In this document: piece after piece, positions 47,901 to 59,490 of the stretch
How the letters are laid out: every line of letters begins with the position of its first letter
How positions within the stretch are numbered: position 1 is the stretch's first letter
Source of the DNA: Stichopus chloronotus
Taxonomy: Eukaryota > Echinodermata > Holothuroidea > Aspidochirotida > Stichopodidae
Direction of reading: 5' to 3'
Length of the DNA: 64,000 nucleotides
Assembly (NCBI GenBank): GCA_021234535.1
Contig: CM037837.1
Span: 10,782,636-10,846,635 of the forward strand
Program-made: the position numbers and the translations under genes
The notes under the pieces: model-generated
Told to the model about the DNA's origin: nothing
The model's input: only the letters and a program-made list of their open reading frames with translations
Databases searched by the model: none

Positions 47901-49146
47901 GTACATGTTTTAGGAGAACGGAGAATGACCTCTCTAACTAGGCTCATCGTTCGAATGTATTACGTGTGGTTGCACTGCTTCGCAGACCAATCTAAAGAGG
48001 GCTCTATAGTCTAATTAGATGGAAGTAGTGTAAAGTCTTTTCGTCGGTACGTAGCTTATTTATTTTTTGTCTTATATTGTATCATTGCATCTTTAGATAG
48101 TGTCACTTCTATCTTTCATATTAAGTGAATATACCGTTTTTAACTTGGGTCATTGGCCAAGGAAGTTAGACTGATACTGAACTGTGTTTCAATTGTCGTG
48201 ACTAAGAAAAGAAGGGGGGGGGGGGGGAGGTGCTTGTGGGAAGTTGATAGAGGTTGAGGGAACGTACTCGTGGTCAAACGTGTCCTTTTACCGTTTCCTC
48301 AATATAAGGGTTTTAGTTGCAAAAATATCTATCAGAACAGTACTGAATGGAAACAATAATCATTGTACAACGAACTGCCTCATTCTACACAATATCACTT
48401 TTGGTATTGTGTAGAATAATAATTAGATGCAAATTGCAAAGATTAGTCAGCTAGTGGTCTGTGGCTCAGTAGTGGAAATTGTTTTTTCGAGCTTATTAGT
48501 TGTGTTGTGTTTGCATACAACTTGCCCCCATTGTCCAGCAAGCTATTTATCTTCCTCCAACTTGTCGCAATGACAAAATCCCCTGACACATCTGTTGACA
48601 ACACTTGGACTGGTAGCAGAATTTTGTGTACTGATATGGCGCGACTATTACGATCCCTTTTAGACGATTACTTTCAACCTGTAGAGACGGAGGCAGTGAC
48701 AAAAATTGCCTGTAACTGATAGCAACGTGAAATTAGGTTAATATAAAGCAAAAAAAAAAAATCTCCCTCTGTAAACGTTCAAACGTCAACATGAAAATAT
48801 CTTACAAAACGCCGAAACTTGAATATTAATGGAGACATATAAGATCCGGTCTCTCTTCACAGGCGTACACTCATTTTGACATATTCTTGTGAGTTTCAAA
48901 ATTTTTGTTCAAAGCATTTTGTCTATATGTCATAATTACGTAGTAATTGCATAAATGGCAATATGGATGCGCAGCAAGATATGCTAAAGGCGAGGTGAGT
49001 CAAATTATCAGCATGGATATAAGTATAATAGTTTTATTCAAACAACTCAAAGAAACAATGTTAGAATAACATTATTTTCCATAGTCAAAGCATTTTTATG
49101 ACTTGAAACAAAATGTTGGAACTACCTCAATCCATTTGATAGGGGA

Positions 49147-49551
49147 CTAAGCTATCGATGTGTCCATGTTATCCCTTGTGGCAAGGGCGATACAGTCCTC
49201 TTTTCCTGTCGTCTTCATGCCAACGATACGTAAGTTATTCCTCCTTGAAAAACATTCCTGTTTGTTTATTAAAGCGGCCTGATGATCCTTTTCACTTTCA
49301 AGGAGTTTGACTCTTTCATCAAGGGTATTGCATCGATCTCTCAAAACCTCGTTTTCCTCACTGAGCTCAGCAACAGACAGTTTAATGTCTTCAATCGCCT
49401 TATTAAAATCGTCTTGCAGTGACTTTATCTCTTTAAGAAATGTCTCACGCCTTCTCTCAATACTGGAATTGATTTCCCTTGCAAAGTCGCCATCCTCTGT
49501 ATAGGAGTTGTACCCGTCACGCCTTGACTGTGATAGGCGAGAACGAGGCAT
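49147..49551 (-). pseudogene. LINE ORF1 fragment (coiled coil plus RNA-binding start)
   Basis: From the likely start MPRSRLSQSRRDG, the frame runs 134 codons. A long heptad-rich, Glu/Lys-rich stretch (ETFLKEIKSLQDDFNKAIED onward) predicts a coiled coil. It is followed by QECFSRRNNLRIVGM, the entry to the RNA-recognition domain of L1-type ORF1 proteins. The frame stops soon after, so the rest of ORF1 is missing. It is antisense to the ORF2 next to it. Confidence 0.75.
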
Positions 49552-49557
49552 TAGACA

Positions 49558-50140
49558 GGCAGCCAAGCGAAGGCAACAATTCAGTCATTTCTACCGCCAT
49601 AGCTTTGAAATAATGTTAGTCCAGGAAACTCATTGTACACCAGATGTTGAACACATCTGGAAGAATGAATGGGGTGGTCCAATTTTATTTTTTCATGGTG
49701 CATTTTCAAGCAAAGGTGTTGCCATTCTTTTCAATCCTAAACTTCACTTTACTATACATAAGGTTTACTGTGATCACAATGGGAAGTATATCATTACTGA
49801 CACTTGTTTGGGTACTATTGCTTTAACTTTAATCTGCTCGTACGGGCCGATCATTGACGACCCGTTGTTTTACAATGGTATTTCACGTTGTTTACATAAC
49901 TTCAATTCCAGTTCTGTTATCTGGGGCGGTGACTTCAATTTCGTTTTCAATCTGTCTATTGATAAGCAAGGAGGTGAAGCCAGGACAAACTTTAAAGCCA
50001 GAGATGAATGTCTCCTCACAATGGCTGAGTTCAATCTAATGACGTTTGGAGGGAACTAAATCCCTTACCTAAAGCTTTTTCCTGGCATTCTAACATCGCT
50101 GACATCCATTGTAGACTCGATTTCTTTTTGTTTCTCGTTC
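49558..50140 (+). pseudogene. LINE ORF2 endonuclease region
   Basis: The frame has the APE-type endonuclease landmarks LVQETHC near 49614-49634 and IWGGDFNFVFNLSIDKQGG near 49917. The N-terminal start (the usual N.RG segment) is absent, cut at the inversion junction. A frameshift near 50038 moves the frame, after which DVWRELNPLPKAFSWHSN and CRLDFFLF, the C-terminal endonuclease landmarks, follow in another frame. Confidence 0.8.
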
Positions 50141-50214
50141 TATAATTGCAAAAGTACAAAACATTTACTTTCAACACCCAATCCAATCTGATCATTCCTT
50201 ATAGTCGTTTTATT

Positions 50215-51334
50215 GTTGCAACTAGCTGTTGAGCCAAAAGACCGGGGTTACTGGAAGTTTAATAATTCACTCTTAGCTGATAGCTATTATGTAAGTGAAA
50301 CCAAGTCTCTGATCGAGAATGAGATTAACTGTACAGTTCACGTTGATCCTGCTTTTCGCTGGGAATTTATTAAGTGCAAAATTCGGTAAACACACAATCA
50401 GTTACAGTAAAACAAAAGCCCGCGCATTGAGAAAGCAGGAAAGTGATATCCTTACGTTAATTTCAACACTATTGAACAACAGCTCGTTAGTGACAACTCA
50501 GCTGATACCAGTCACCATTTAAACGAAGCCAGAAATTGTCTTAATTTACTTTACAAGTACAAACTGGACGGAATTATTGTCCGTTCGAGAGCTCGGTGGG
50601 TGGAATTTGGTGAGCAAAATTCAAAGCACTTCTGAAATTTAGAACGGAGAAACAGGGTCAATAATACTATTAACAAATGAAAGATTGGTGATGATTATAC
50701 TATTAAGCGTGATGGTATATTGTCCAAAATTCGTAATTTTTTTTATTGTAGCTTGTATTCATCCAGTTCCCACTCTAGTGATGAAACTTTCTCCACTATT
50801 CCTCCATTTATTTCCGACAATATTGATTTTGATTTGTTTGAGGGGGATCTTACGATGGAGGAGTGTCATAGCTCTCTCTTATCCATGCCAAATGGGAATT
50901 TACCTGGTTCTGACGGGTTCTCAACAGACTTCTATAAATATGTTTGGTCCAGTATGGGACAACTAGTGGTTGATTCTTTAAATTATGCACACCAAACTAA
51001 TTCTTTATTTAAGGAAGAGAGTAAAGGTGTGATCACCCTCATCTGCAAGCCTGACAAGGATCCTTGTTTGCTCACCAATTACATGCCAATATCCTTGTCA
51101 AACACCGGCTACAAAATTGGTGCGAAAGCCCTAGCTAGCAGATTGAAGGGTATTATTAAACATTGTATTAGCGAAAATCAAACCAGGTTTATAGCAAATA
51201 GATTTATAGGTGAAAATATAAGGTTCATCCTTGACCTTATTTGTCATACAAACAATAATCAGATATCTGGGCTTTTGTGTTTCATAGATATTGAAATGGC
51301 TTGCCACACAGTAGAATGGGTTTTTATTGAATGA
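50215..51334 (+). pseudogene. LINE ORF2 linker and reverse transcriptase, first part
   Basis: Linker sequence RGYWKFNNSLLADSYY appears near 50248. The frame from 50720 has MPNGNLPGSDGFSTDFYK, GVITLICKPDKDP and ENQTRFIANRFIGENI, reverse-transcriptase landmarks. Motif A reads FIDIEMACHTVEW: the first Asp is kept but the usual KAFD is lost. The frame then stops at 51332-51334. Stops and shifts also interrupt 50390-50720. Confidence 0.8.
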
Positions 51335-52231
51335 TCGTTAGCCTACTTTAACTTTGGTGAAAGCTTTCGTCGTTGGGTGTCTACTCTTTACAGTAATTAT
51401 ACTGCTTGTGTATGCAGCAACGGTCATTCTACTGGTTTCTTTAAGTTACACAGCGGCGTGAGGCAAGGTTGCCCATTAAGCTCGTATTTGTTCATCATCT
51501 GTGTTGATATCCTCTCAAGAGCAATTACTTATAGCAATATCATCACTGGTATTAATGTTTTTGGTAACGAAATTAGAGTATTACAATATGCCTATGATAC
51601 CGTCATTCTTCTAGACGGTAGTAAAGACTCTATATCTGGAATGCTTAATACTCTTAATAAATTTAGAGTGTCCTCTGGACTCAAGGTGAACTTCAAAAAG
51701 ACCCAGGTCTTAGGCCCTCTTATTACTGCTCCTCTGGATTTTCTTTTAGAGTTTGAGTTGACCCCCAATTTTGGACCAATTGATTTTCTAGGTAGTCGTT
51801 TTACTCATAATGGAGATGATTTGTTTAGGCTCAATTACTTGCAAAAATTGTCCAGACATAAGAATCAGCTTAGGGTGTGGAATGCAAGAGATTTGACTCC
51901 TATTGGGCGAAACGTTATAGTAAAATATTTTGCCATTAGCCAATTGGTGTATCTTTTTCAAGTTCTCCATAACTCTCCAAAGGATTTAATCCAGGAGGTT
52001 CAAGGTATTATATTTGATTTCATCTGGCGTGGTGCTCCCGACAAGGTCAGGAGAAATACAATGATAAACCCTTTAGAACTTGGAGGTCTAAAAATGATTC
52101 ACGTTGGAAGTTTTGCAAATGCTTTAAAAACTTCCTGGATTAAGCGTTTATTAGACAATTCAAACACTGGTCACTGGGAGATGTTCTTTAATGCTTTTCT
52201 TTCCCCCCTTTGGGAAAGAGTTCCTTTTTAA
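51335..52231 (+). pseudogene. LINE ORF2 reverse transcriptase, second part
   Basis: This frame carries SGVRQGCPLSSYLFIICVD (motif B) and VLQYAYDTVILLDGS. The catalytic YADD box is changed to YAYD, so one of the two metal-binding aspartates is gone. Later landmarks are LKVNFKKTQVLG and DFLGSRFT. The frame ends near 52230 by a frameshift into the next segment. Confidence 0.85.
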
Positions 52232-53138
52232 GTGTAACTTTAACTCAAGTGATATTATTAAAATTAAAAATGTGTTTATTAGACAAGTCTGTATTGCCTG
52301 GTCAAGGGCGTCCTTTATTTCACAGTTCAATAATTTTGAAAATCAGATTATTTGGAACAACCATTTTATAAAAATCAATAACTCGATTTTCTATTACCAA
52401 AAACTTCATGAAGCAGGATTATTGTATGTTACGGATTTATTTAGAAACAATGCTCTACCAATTTCTTATGCACAGTTTTGTAATAAATTTAATGTAAGAC
52501 GATTCCCTTTCACAATTTTTTGGGGGATGATTTCGGCTATCCCTATCATGTGGAAAAATTCTTTTCGGCTTGACGTAGCCAGCCCCCCCCCCCCAGACGA
52601 TCACCTCGTTGATGCTATCCCCAGTAACCCAAATCTTTCAAAACAAATTTATTCTCTTGTGATACCCCACGTCTCTCTACCTCCACGTGCAGTAGACAAG
52701 TGGAACCTACTCTTAAATCTTAATGAGGAGGACTGGAAAATTATTTTTAGAATCCTTTTCGTGCTCTTCGCGAAACCAAAGTCCAGTACTTTTAATTTAA
52801 ATTTCTTTATCGATTGCTTGCTACCAATAGACTACTTCATGTTAATGAAGAAAATTGACAGCCCTATTTGCTCCTTTTTGTAAAATGGATACTGAGACCA
52901 TGGAACATTTATTTTGTAATTGCCATATTACTTCAAGTTTCCTTTTAGATACCGAAAAACTATTTTTTGGGAGGCAATTTATTTTGACAAGAAAAGACTG
53001 CTTTGGTTACAACTTATTGTGAGATCATCCAATGAATTTTTTATTTTGCATTGTAAATATTACGTATATAACTGCAAGTTAAACGAGACTTTGCCGAAAT
53101 GTTATGAGTTCTTTGATAAATTGAAACGAAAAAAGTAG
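52191..53138 (+). pseudogene. LINE ORF2 C-terminal region
   Basis: The shifted frame 52191-52883 and fragments to 53138 resemble the C-terminal tail of L1/Tx1-like ORF2 (for example WKNSFRLDVAS and KWNLLLNLNEEDWKIIFRIL). A run of 12 Cs at 52583-52594 lies inside the frame and is read as prolines. The region after 52883 is broken into small pieces, ending in KLKRKK and a stop. Confidence 0.65.
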
Positions 53139-53539
53139 AAGCTTATATTAATTCCAGAGCCGGCACTCCCAGAAATGCATTACGAAACTTTAATATGCTC
53201 AAAGAATGCTTTAATCACCTTCCACGCCTTTTTGAGTAATTATTAAGATTTATTTAACATGTTAATATGGTGAATTTAATCTGCTGTTGTGCCGCCAAAT
53301 TGAAACTGAATCTTTATTGACTTGCTTTAGTAAGCATTCAATAATACTCGTTTTTAAAATACTTTCGCATGTCTAGTATACATCCGTTCTCATTTTGTTC
53401 GAAAGCCGGTGAAATTTAAGTATCTATTGTATTACGGCTGATATCATTAAAAAGAAGAAATGAAAGGTATATTATCATCTGCATTGTATACATGTTTAAC
53501 ATGAATTGTATATATATTAATAACGAATAAATGAGATGG

Positions 53540-53660
53540 AATAATATTAATAATAGTAATAATAATAATAAAGATAATAATAATAATTATAATAATGATG
53601 ATGATAATGATGATAATAATAATAATTATAATAATAATAATAATATTGATAGTGATAGTG
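53540..53660. repeat. (AAT)n-rich microsatellite
   Basis: AAT/TAA units interrupted by GATGATGAT and TATAAT. It lies about 300-400 bases after the LINE's last coding piece; whether it is the element's tail is not clear. Confidence 0.85.
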
Positions 53661-56600
53661 GCAGTGGCATTAACAATGACAATGAAAATGATCATGAATA
53701 ATAGTAGTAGGATATTTGTGGTACAGTTGACTGCATGCAGCATTTATGTTGCATTGCTGGAAAAGGTGTCCACTATATAGTGTGACAGAAAGACCAATAT
53801 AAAAAATGACAATATAAAAAAAAATCACACAGATTATGTAAAGATTTGGAGGTAATCACTCGAGAGTTTGACTTAATCTTAACTACAGTATTGCAACATT
53901 TTCTTTTAGTATCTCAAAGTTGTGACTTTTTATCTCTGCAGTTTGAATTTGGACCTATCTTATCTTTGAGGTTGCTTCCTCAACGTTTTGATTTGTTGTG
54001 TCAAAATTTGAAGTTTTATCTCACAATTTAGTCTTAACATCTCAAAATTTAATTTATTGTCTCAAAATTTTATTTACAATTACTTCAAACTTTCACGTCA
54101 AACTCACATTGGTGCAGATTGGCATTACCAGCAACATCTTAGCTATTTGCATTTCAGAATTATTCAGAGATAAAATTGTTCGATTAGAATGAATTAAGAC
54201 AAACTAAAACAGAAAATAACAGAATCAGTTGAATTAGAGTTTAATTCTTTGTACCTACAGTATTTGTATTTATACTTTAAAGACATATGTTGACGTCCGA
54301 AAATAGCTTTACCTGTTTGCCCGTTGGACTGGTCAGAATAATAAAAGATAAAACCGTTTCAATTAGAATTAATTCAAATAAAACAGAAAATAATAGGATC
54401 ATTTGAATAATCTCTTGATTCTTTGTACTACGACTAATATTTGCAGACATTTACCAAAAAATATTTGATCTACAAGTTATACATATACAAATTTTCCAAT
54501 TAGCATGCAAATGTTTGGAAATTGAGAAACAATGTTTAGCTTGACATGTGGAGGCAATTAATTCGCTTCATACAGTTTCTGTTACTTGTTATGTTTGTCA
54601 AGGTAACAAATGTGAAAGGAAAGAACGTTTACTTTGTTTTCTTCTTTGTGTTTCTTGGAACCATACTATGTAACTTTAAGTATAGGCACCCACACAGGTC
54701 TGATTCTTGTCAGGAAAAGCACAGGATACTACTGAGATATACTCATCTGACTCCTTGGAAGAGTCTGGACTTGCTGGACTCCTTTCTTGGAGTCGCTGCA
54801 CGGATGGGACCTGGACTCCTCTAAAAGAGTCACTTTCTTTGGGAAAAACAAACATTGTCATTTTAAAACAGACAAAAAACTTTATATAAGAGAGCCAAAC
54901 TCATATGAACAGGCACGCACAGAAATTCCTGCTCTCAGAATAGTGAATACCCATTGCATGCACTTTGTGTGATGTTTATGTAAACGCAGTTGTATGTACA
55001 CGAATTTGTAAAAGCTGTGTCAGTCGCTGAAGAGCCTTTCAGTGAAATAGTTTGTACCACCCAAACGCTCTTGTGTAAACAGTGGTCTTTATGAATATAT
55101 TTATTCATGCATAACACTATTTTGATACAGGAACTAACAGATAGCTGCAGTTGTGTTACAGCTATGTTCATTTTTATCTGTTTTAAAAACAGCGACTCAC
55201 CGTCGTTTTCTCGTCACAGCCTGTCTAAAACTCCCCCACATGTGTTATCAGAGCAATGAACTTCTTTGTGTACTTTGGAACTATACGCGAGCTATATGAA
55301 CTACTCTGCATCTAATATTTTGTTTGTTAAATCCGAGCAGAACCAATCGGGAAATTTGTTTACCTCAAGCCAAAAATTTAGTTTTGGAGGGATGAGTGAC
55401 TGTCTTAAAACAGGCAAGGGATGTGTGCATGTGATTTGACTGTGACTCACTGAACAGGTACCCACAATCATACCCATGACCTGGTATACTTGCATAAATA
55501 CTAATGACCTGTTACCAGTGCCCATCCTCTAACGTAATGAAGATTTCTCTGGAATTGTACTCGTACTTACACTTACCCATACCCAAACACATATCAAGAT
55601 AGTCGTACCGACCGCTTTTACATGGTCATGTACTCACACTACAACACTTATAAAAGGGAATGATCTTTTTTGCCATTGTTTGATGTTTAACACTTCCAGG
55701 AGATTAGGGACCCAATATCAGACTACAACATTGTATTCGTAAATCTCGTGCATGCATATTTTTAAACACATGGATTTCAGGTATGAGAAGTAGCAAGTAA
55801 AATGTGTCACAGGTAAGTAACATCAACGGTGTGAAAGTCATTGTTTCCAACTGTCCTTCTATTGAATACTATGAATACCATACCTCTATGCAATGTAAGT
55901 TATTTCGTCCTTAACAAAAGTTTACACCGAGGGCTGTATAGATGCAGGGAGCTGGAAGGAAATATAATTCTTTGCAATACGGGTGGAAACCACCAAGTTC
56001 ACAAAGTAATCTGTGGTTTGTATTGTTCTTGAAAATACTGTAAGACTAATACTGGATTAGGAAGAAGACACAATATGATTGTTTCTGTCAATTAGATGTC
56101 CCAAATCAAACTCACTGCAAAACTTGGCATCAAAGCATTGTTTTACGTTATACTTCAAATGGGGTATGAGAAGGTGTGAATAAAGGTTACTAGGCTACTG
56201 ACTAGAACTGGAAATGTATCACACAAGTAGAAGGGCGTCTAAGCCGTACTACTCACTACTTACAAAATCAACTGTTATTACACCGGAAAGATCCAATAAG
56301 ATTAGGATCAATCCAACTTTCTGTTGACTCTCCTTTCAACCAATAGCCACCTGGTATATTTGTAGAACAAGTCTATCTGATGTAGTCACTTTCATCAACC
56401 CTTCTTATTCGCAGAAAGCTGACCTTCGTTGAATAATCCAAAATAATATCTGAAAAAACCTTAAAATTGAAGTTTGTTTCAAGTCGTATGGATTCCGGGC
56501 TTCTTTTAGCACTAAACTGAACAATGATCATTATTATATCTTTTCTTTGCACTGTATAAATGGTTGTAACTATCATCATCTATTATTTTTACTTATTGTC

Positions 56601-56690
56601 TTCCCATATTAAAAAATTTTGTCAGTTCAGGATGAGGCCATACACCAGAATGCAAGTGATGATATTTATTGATTCCGCGTTTCGTGACTA
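53661..56690. other. Intergenic spacer, right part
   Basis: About 3 kb without a recognisable exon, RNA gene or clear repeat. A T-rich stretch of ctcaaaatttt-like units lies near 53900-54080. Confidence 0.4.
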
Positions 56691-56838
56691 GATTCGTAAG
56701 GTAATACTAATATGATTCCCCCTTTGGAGTTGCAAACTTGTTCTTTTGTATATTCGCCAAGATAGATTCGTAAGGTAATTCCAATAGGATTCCCCCTTTG
56801 GAGTTGCAAAATTGTTATTTTGTACAGTCGCTAGGACA
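56691..56838. repeat. Two tandem copies of a 74-base unit
   Basis: Copy 1 (56691-56764) and copy 2 (56765-56838) both start gattcgtaaggtaat and share attccccctttggagttgca. Copy 2 ends in ttttgtacagtcgc, which forms the acceptor of the possible exon at 56828. The matching site of copy 1 reads ttttgtatattcgc and lacks AG. Confidence 0.85.
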
Positions 56839-57095
56839 ATTGGAGATGATTGCTGGTCACAGTTGGTATATGGGCAATGACAGTGCTTTTTCAGACATTC
56901 CCGACAGTCGGGAGTTTCTTGTTATGGCATCACGTGCCTTTTCTAACCTTTATTTGTATACCAACGCTTCGTTAAATTTCACAAGTTTGTCAGTTATGTG
57001 TATGACTGGCTTTTATTCAAACGGGAATCAACCTTTGTTTATTTTGTACTTCTATAATTCTATCGGTCGCAATGCATACCTTGGGGTCGGAAAAG
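56828..57095 (+). CDS. Possible orphan internal exon
   Basis: Between acceptor ttttgtacag|TCG and donor GAAAAG|GTAAAC a frame is open for 89 codons: SLGQLEMIAGHSWYMGNDSA, then DIPDSREFLVMASRAFSNLY, with N-glycosylation sites NAS and NFT. I recognise no domain. It ends in phase 1, the phase that the CUB exon at 58637 accepts, so it might be an alternative upstream exon. It lies just before the signal-peptide exon of the CUB gene. Chance is possible. Confidence 0.35.
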
Positions 57096-57197
57096 GTAAA
57101 CTTCCTTGTTGAAATTTCTTCCCTTCGCTGTAGCAATCAGATTAAGCTCACCAGATTAGCTGTGACGAGAATCATCGGTTGGAGCTAAACTGAGAAG

Positions 57198-57258
57198 ATG
57201 TCATTATTAGTCTCTGTATTGTTTTCAGTAGTTGGAATACTGATTATCCCGGTTAATG
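57198..57258 (+). CDS. CUB-propeller gene, exon 1: signal peptide
   Basis: ATG opens MSLLVSVLFSVVGILIIPVN plus one base, then donor G|GTGAGT. The stretch LLVSVLFSVVGILII is a strong signal-peptide core. The leftover G joins the GA of the CUB exon to give glycine followed by CDLTLS. No TATA box is obvious upstream. Confidence 0.75.
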
Positions 57259-58636
57259 GTGAGTACGTGTCTGTTATCGTTACTATTCCATTTGCTTCAC
57301 CAATCTATAGCACTCGAATTCTGACACTGTAATTGTAAATGCTGTAACTTTAAGATTAACCATTTGCCTAAATTATGACAACATTCCATCAATCATGACA
57401 TGCAAAGTACACAAATTACGTTAACAATTCAATATTTTTATTCGTCACCACATCATTAACAAGGACAGCGTTCTACAGTACACCATGGACCCGGTAATAA
57501 AAAAATGCAGTTGCAAATAACATCATAATCGCGGAGTGTGCTTGACAATATTCCAGTACTTGGTAAAACTAACATTAACATAAGAGAACATTGATTGAAT
57601 GAACGGTAAGTGTCCTGAAAACTACAAACATTAAAAAAAAAAACTCCCAAAAAGAAAGAAACATCGTTCTTTGGCTGTGATCAATTGAAGAGGCAATCAG
57701 TGTTTTTTTCTCAGGGAATTTCTGCCACCTTACCAAAGAGTTAGGCTACTAGACCTCGAAAATTACTAAAAGGTGCAAAATTTGGGACAAAAAATGACCA
57801 ATATCCTCCCAAAAACGATGACGAATATGAAAAAACAGCGACATTTGTAGCAAATTGGTTCAACATACTTGAACCGTCCAGATAACGAGTTAAGGTGCGT
57901 TCACACTACAACGATATCGGATCGGACTGCGATCTGATTTTTTAAAATTTTTAGTAAATATCTTCTCCATCTCTGATCGGTAAGAACCAAGAATTTGTCA
58001 ACTTGTGTAAATAAATGATTTGTATCGCATGACTAAGGAAATCAAATTTATACTAATTATTTCGTGACGTCACACCGACAGACAGCTTTTATCGGACTAC
58101 GAGTGTCCGATAAAAGCTGTCTGTCGGTGTCATGATTTCATATGCTTTCTTATTGCCAAAGTATGCAAAGATTAGTATTCCATTACTCTGTCGTTATGAG
58201 ACGCTTGATATTACACTGAAAACTTTGACCTTTCTGACAATATTTTCGTTTTTCGTCTCTACTTTCAAGTTTTCCTTATTTTCCGAGTATATTTGACAGA
58301 TAACAAAACTTTCCAATCGAATTGTTTTAAAGCTGACCATAATATACACAGACACTACTATAAAAGGATTTTTTTTAAAGAAATTTGCCGCTATTGTAGA
58401 GAAGTTTTGGCAAGAAATAAGACACATACAGGCAACTGTGTATTCGTAGAGCTTAATTACATTAAAATACAAACGAGTTTAACAAATTTACACAGTTCCT
58501 GGTCTGTTACATAGAACAATTATTAAAGAAAATTAAAATAAAAAATGGATTCACGAAGGTGGGTAAGAACACTGTAAAACCTCCAGTTTTTTTTTCTATT
58601 CTGTCAACACCAAGACGATCTTTTGTTGTTTTCAAG
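57259..58636. other. Intron 1 of the CUB-propeller gene
   Basis: No exon is seen. The gtgcgttcacactacaacgatatcgg stretch near 57896 and the 26-base hairpin at 58072-58130 suggest a small palindromic mobile element. Confidence 0.4.
58072..58130. repeat. Perfect 26-base inverted repeat, 7-base loop
   Basis: The left arm (58072-58097) begins ACACCGACAGACAGC and ends TATCGGAC. The right arm (58105-58130) is its exact reverse complement. The spacer is TACGAGT. Perfect arms of this length are unlikely by chance; it is probably part of a hairpin-type transposon. Confidence 0.95.
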
Positions 58637-58824
58637 GATGTGACCTAACACTCTCAGATCCGACCGGCGTGTTTTCGTCTCCCGGGTACAATTCGTCCTA
58701 TGCAAGTAATTTAGATTGCGAATGGACTTTTCAAGCATCAGCAGGAATGGTTATCGAAGTTACTTTTGAAGTCGTTGATCTCGAAGAGAAGCCACTAGAT
58801 TCTAATTGTTTGGACTATATAGAG
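58637..58824 (+). CDS. CUB-propeller gene, exon 2: CUB domain, first part
   Basis: A 188-base exon (acceptor ttttcaag|GAT, donor ATAGAG|GTAAGA). It encodes GCDLTLSDPTGVFSSPGYNS, then NLDCEWTFQASAGMVIEVTF and CLDYIE. The G.F.SPGY....NLDC.W......G..I...F....L......C..DYIE pattern is a CUB domain. Confidence 0.9.
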
Positions 58825-59315
58825 GTAAGATGTTACATTCAAAATGTCACTGAGATCAGTAGCCTAGGTAATAACGTACAAAGTTTCCCTATGCCAACTA
58901 GAGAGTTCTGGTTTTTAGTGAACAAACAGAGAAGTGATACGCTATGGTCTTACTATCATGCGTAGAATTCCGTATTTGCAAAGGTTTTCTGCAGTCAGTT
59001 AAGTCTGCGTTGATTTCGCGGTGTCGCAGTGAGGAGGGTGGTGGTGACGGGATAGGCGGTTCCTTGAAAACTTATAGTGTCGCTCCTTTGAGACTTATTC
59101 CTTACCATCCCTTCCCCTAGGGTAAGATGCACCCACGTCGCCACAATCGATTTCGAAAGAATATATTGTGTCAAAATATCATGTATGGATATCACACCAT
59201 CACATGAAATTCGTGTCCATGAGTTAATGAGTTACATGAGAGACGCCACAACAAAGAATTTAAGAAGACAGTTTGCGTTTGTCTTCACTGATGATCGAGA
59301 CTCACTTATTTATAG

Positions 59316-59490
59316 ATATACGACGGAGACATTGACTCAGACACATTGGTATCATCTTTTTGTGGCAATGGACCAGGATGGCCATCGCACCCGTCAAGGT
59401 TTCTGTCGACATCAGAACGGCTAACGGTGATTATGCAAACGGATCCACATGTAAGCACCAACACTGGATTTAGAGCGAGTTACAAACAAG
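59316..59490 (+). CDS. CUB-propeller gene, exon 3: CUB domain, second part
   Basis: A 175-base phase-0 exon (acceptor atttatag|ATA, donor CAAG|GTATTT). It reads IYDGDIDSDTLVSSFCGNGP, then RFLSTSERLTVIMQTDPHVS and TGFRASYKQ. Joined to exon 2, DYIE-IYDGD is the usual CUB core and the GF.A.Y ending completes the domain. Confidence 0.9.

Larger units (their letters stand above)
40240..49140. other. Intergenic spacer, left part
   Basis: About 8.9 kb upstream of the mosaic gene's promoter. No exon chain, domain or RNA gene is recognised. It holds C/G runs (41351-41366, 44064-44076, 45279-45290, 48214-48227), a CAATG-type pentanucleotide repeat, a possible tRNA-derived SINE and a short hairpin (48382-48417, arms ATTCTACACAATA). 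Confidence 0.45.
49145..53250 (+). mobile_element. Dead L1/Tx1-like LINE with inverted 5' segment
   Basis: The element consists of an inverted ORF1 fragment (minus strand, 49147-49551) abutting, at about 49555-49570, a sense-strand ORF2 with endonuclease, reverse transcriptase and C-terminal region up to about 53138. Several frameshifts and stops and lost catalytic residues show it is long dead. Exact ends and a target-site duplication were not identified. It lies between the two host genes. Confidence 0.85.

Noticed and set aside
49508..49557. Upstream start of the ORF2 frame (MYPSRLDCDRRERG)
   Set aside because: This part is the antisense of the inverted ORF1 start, not genuine ORF2 sequence.
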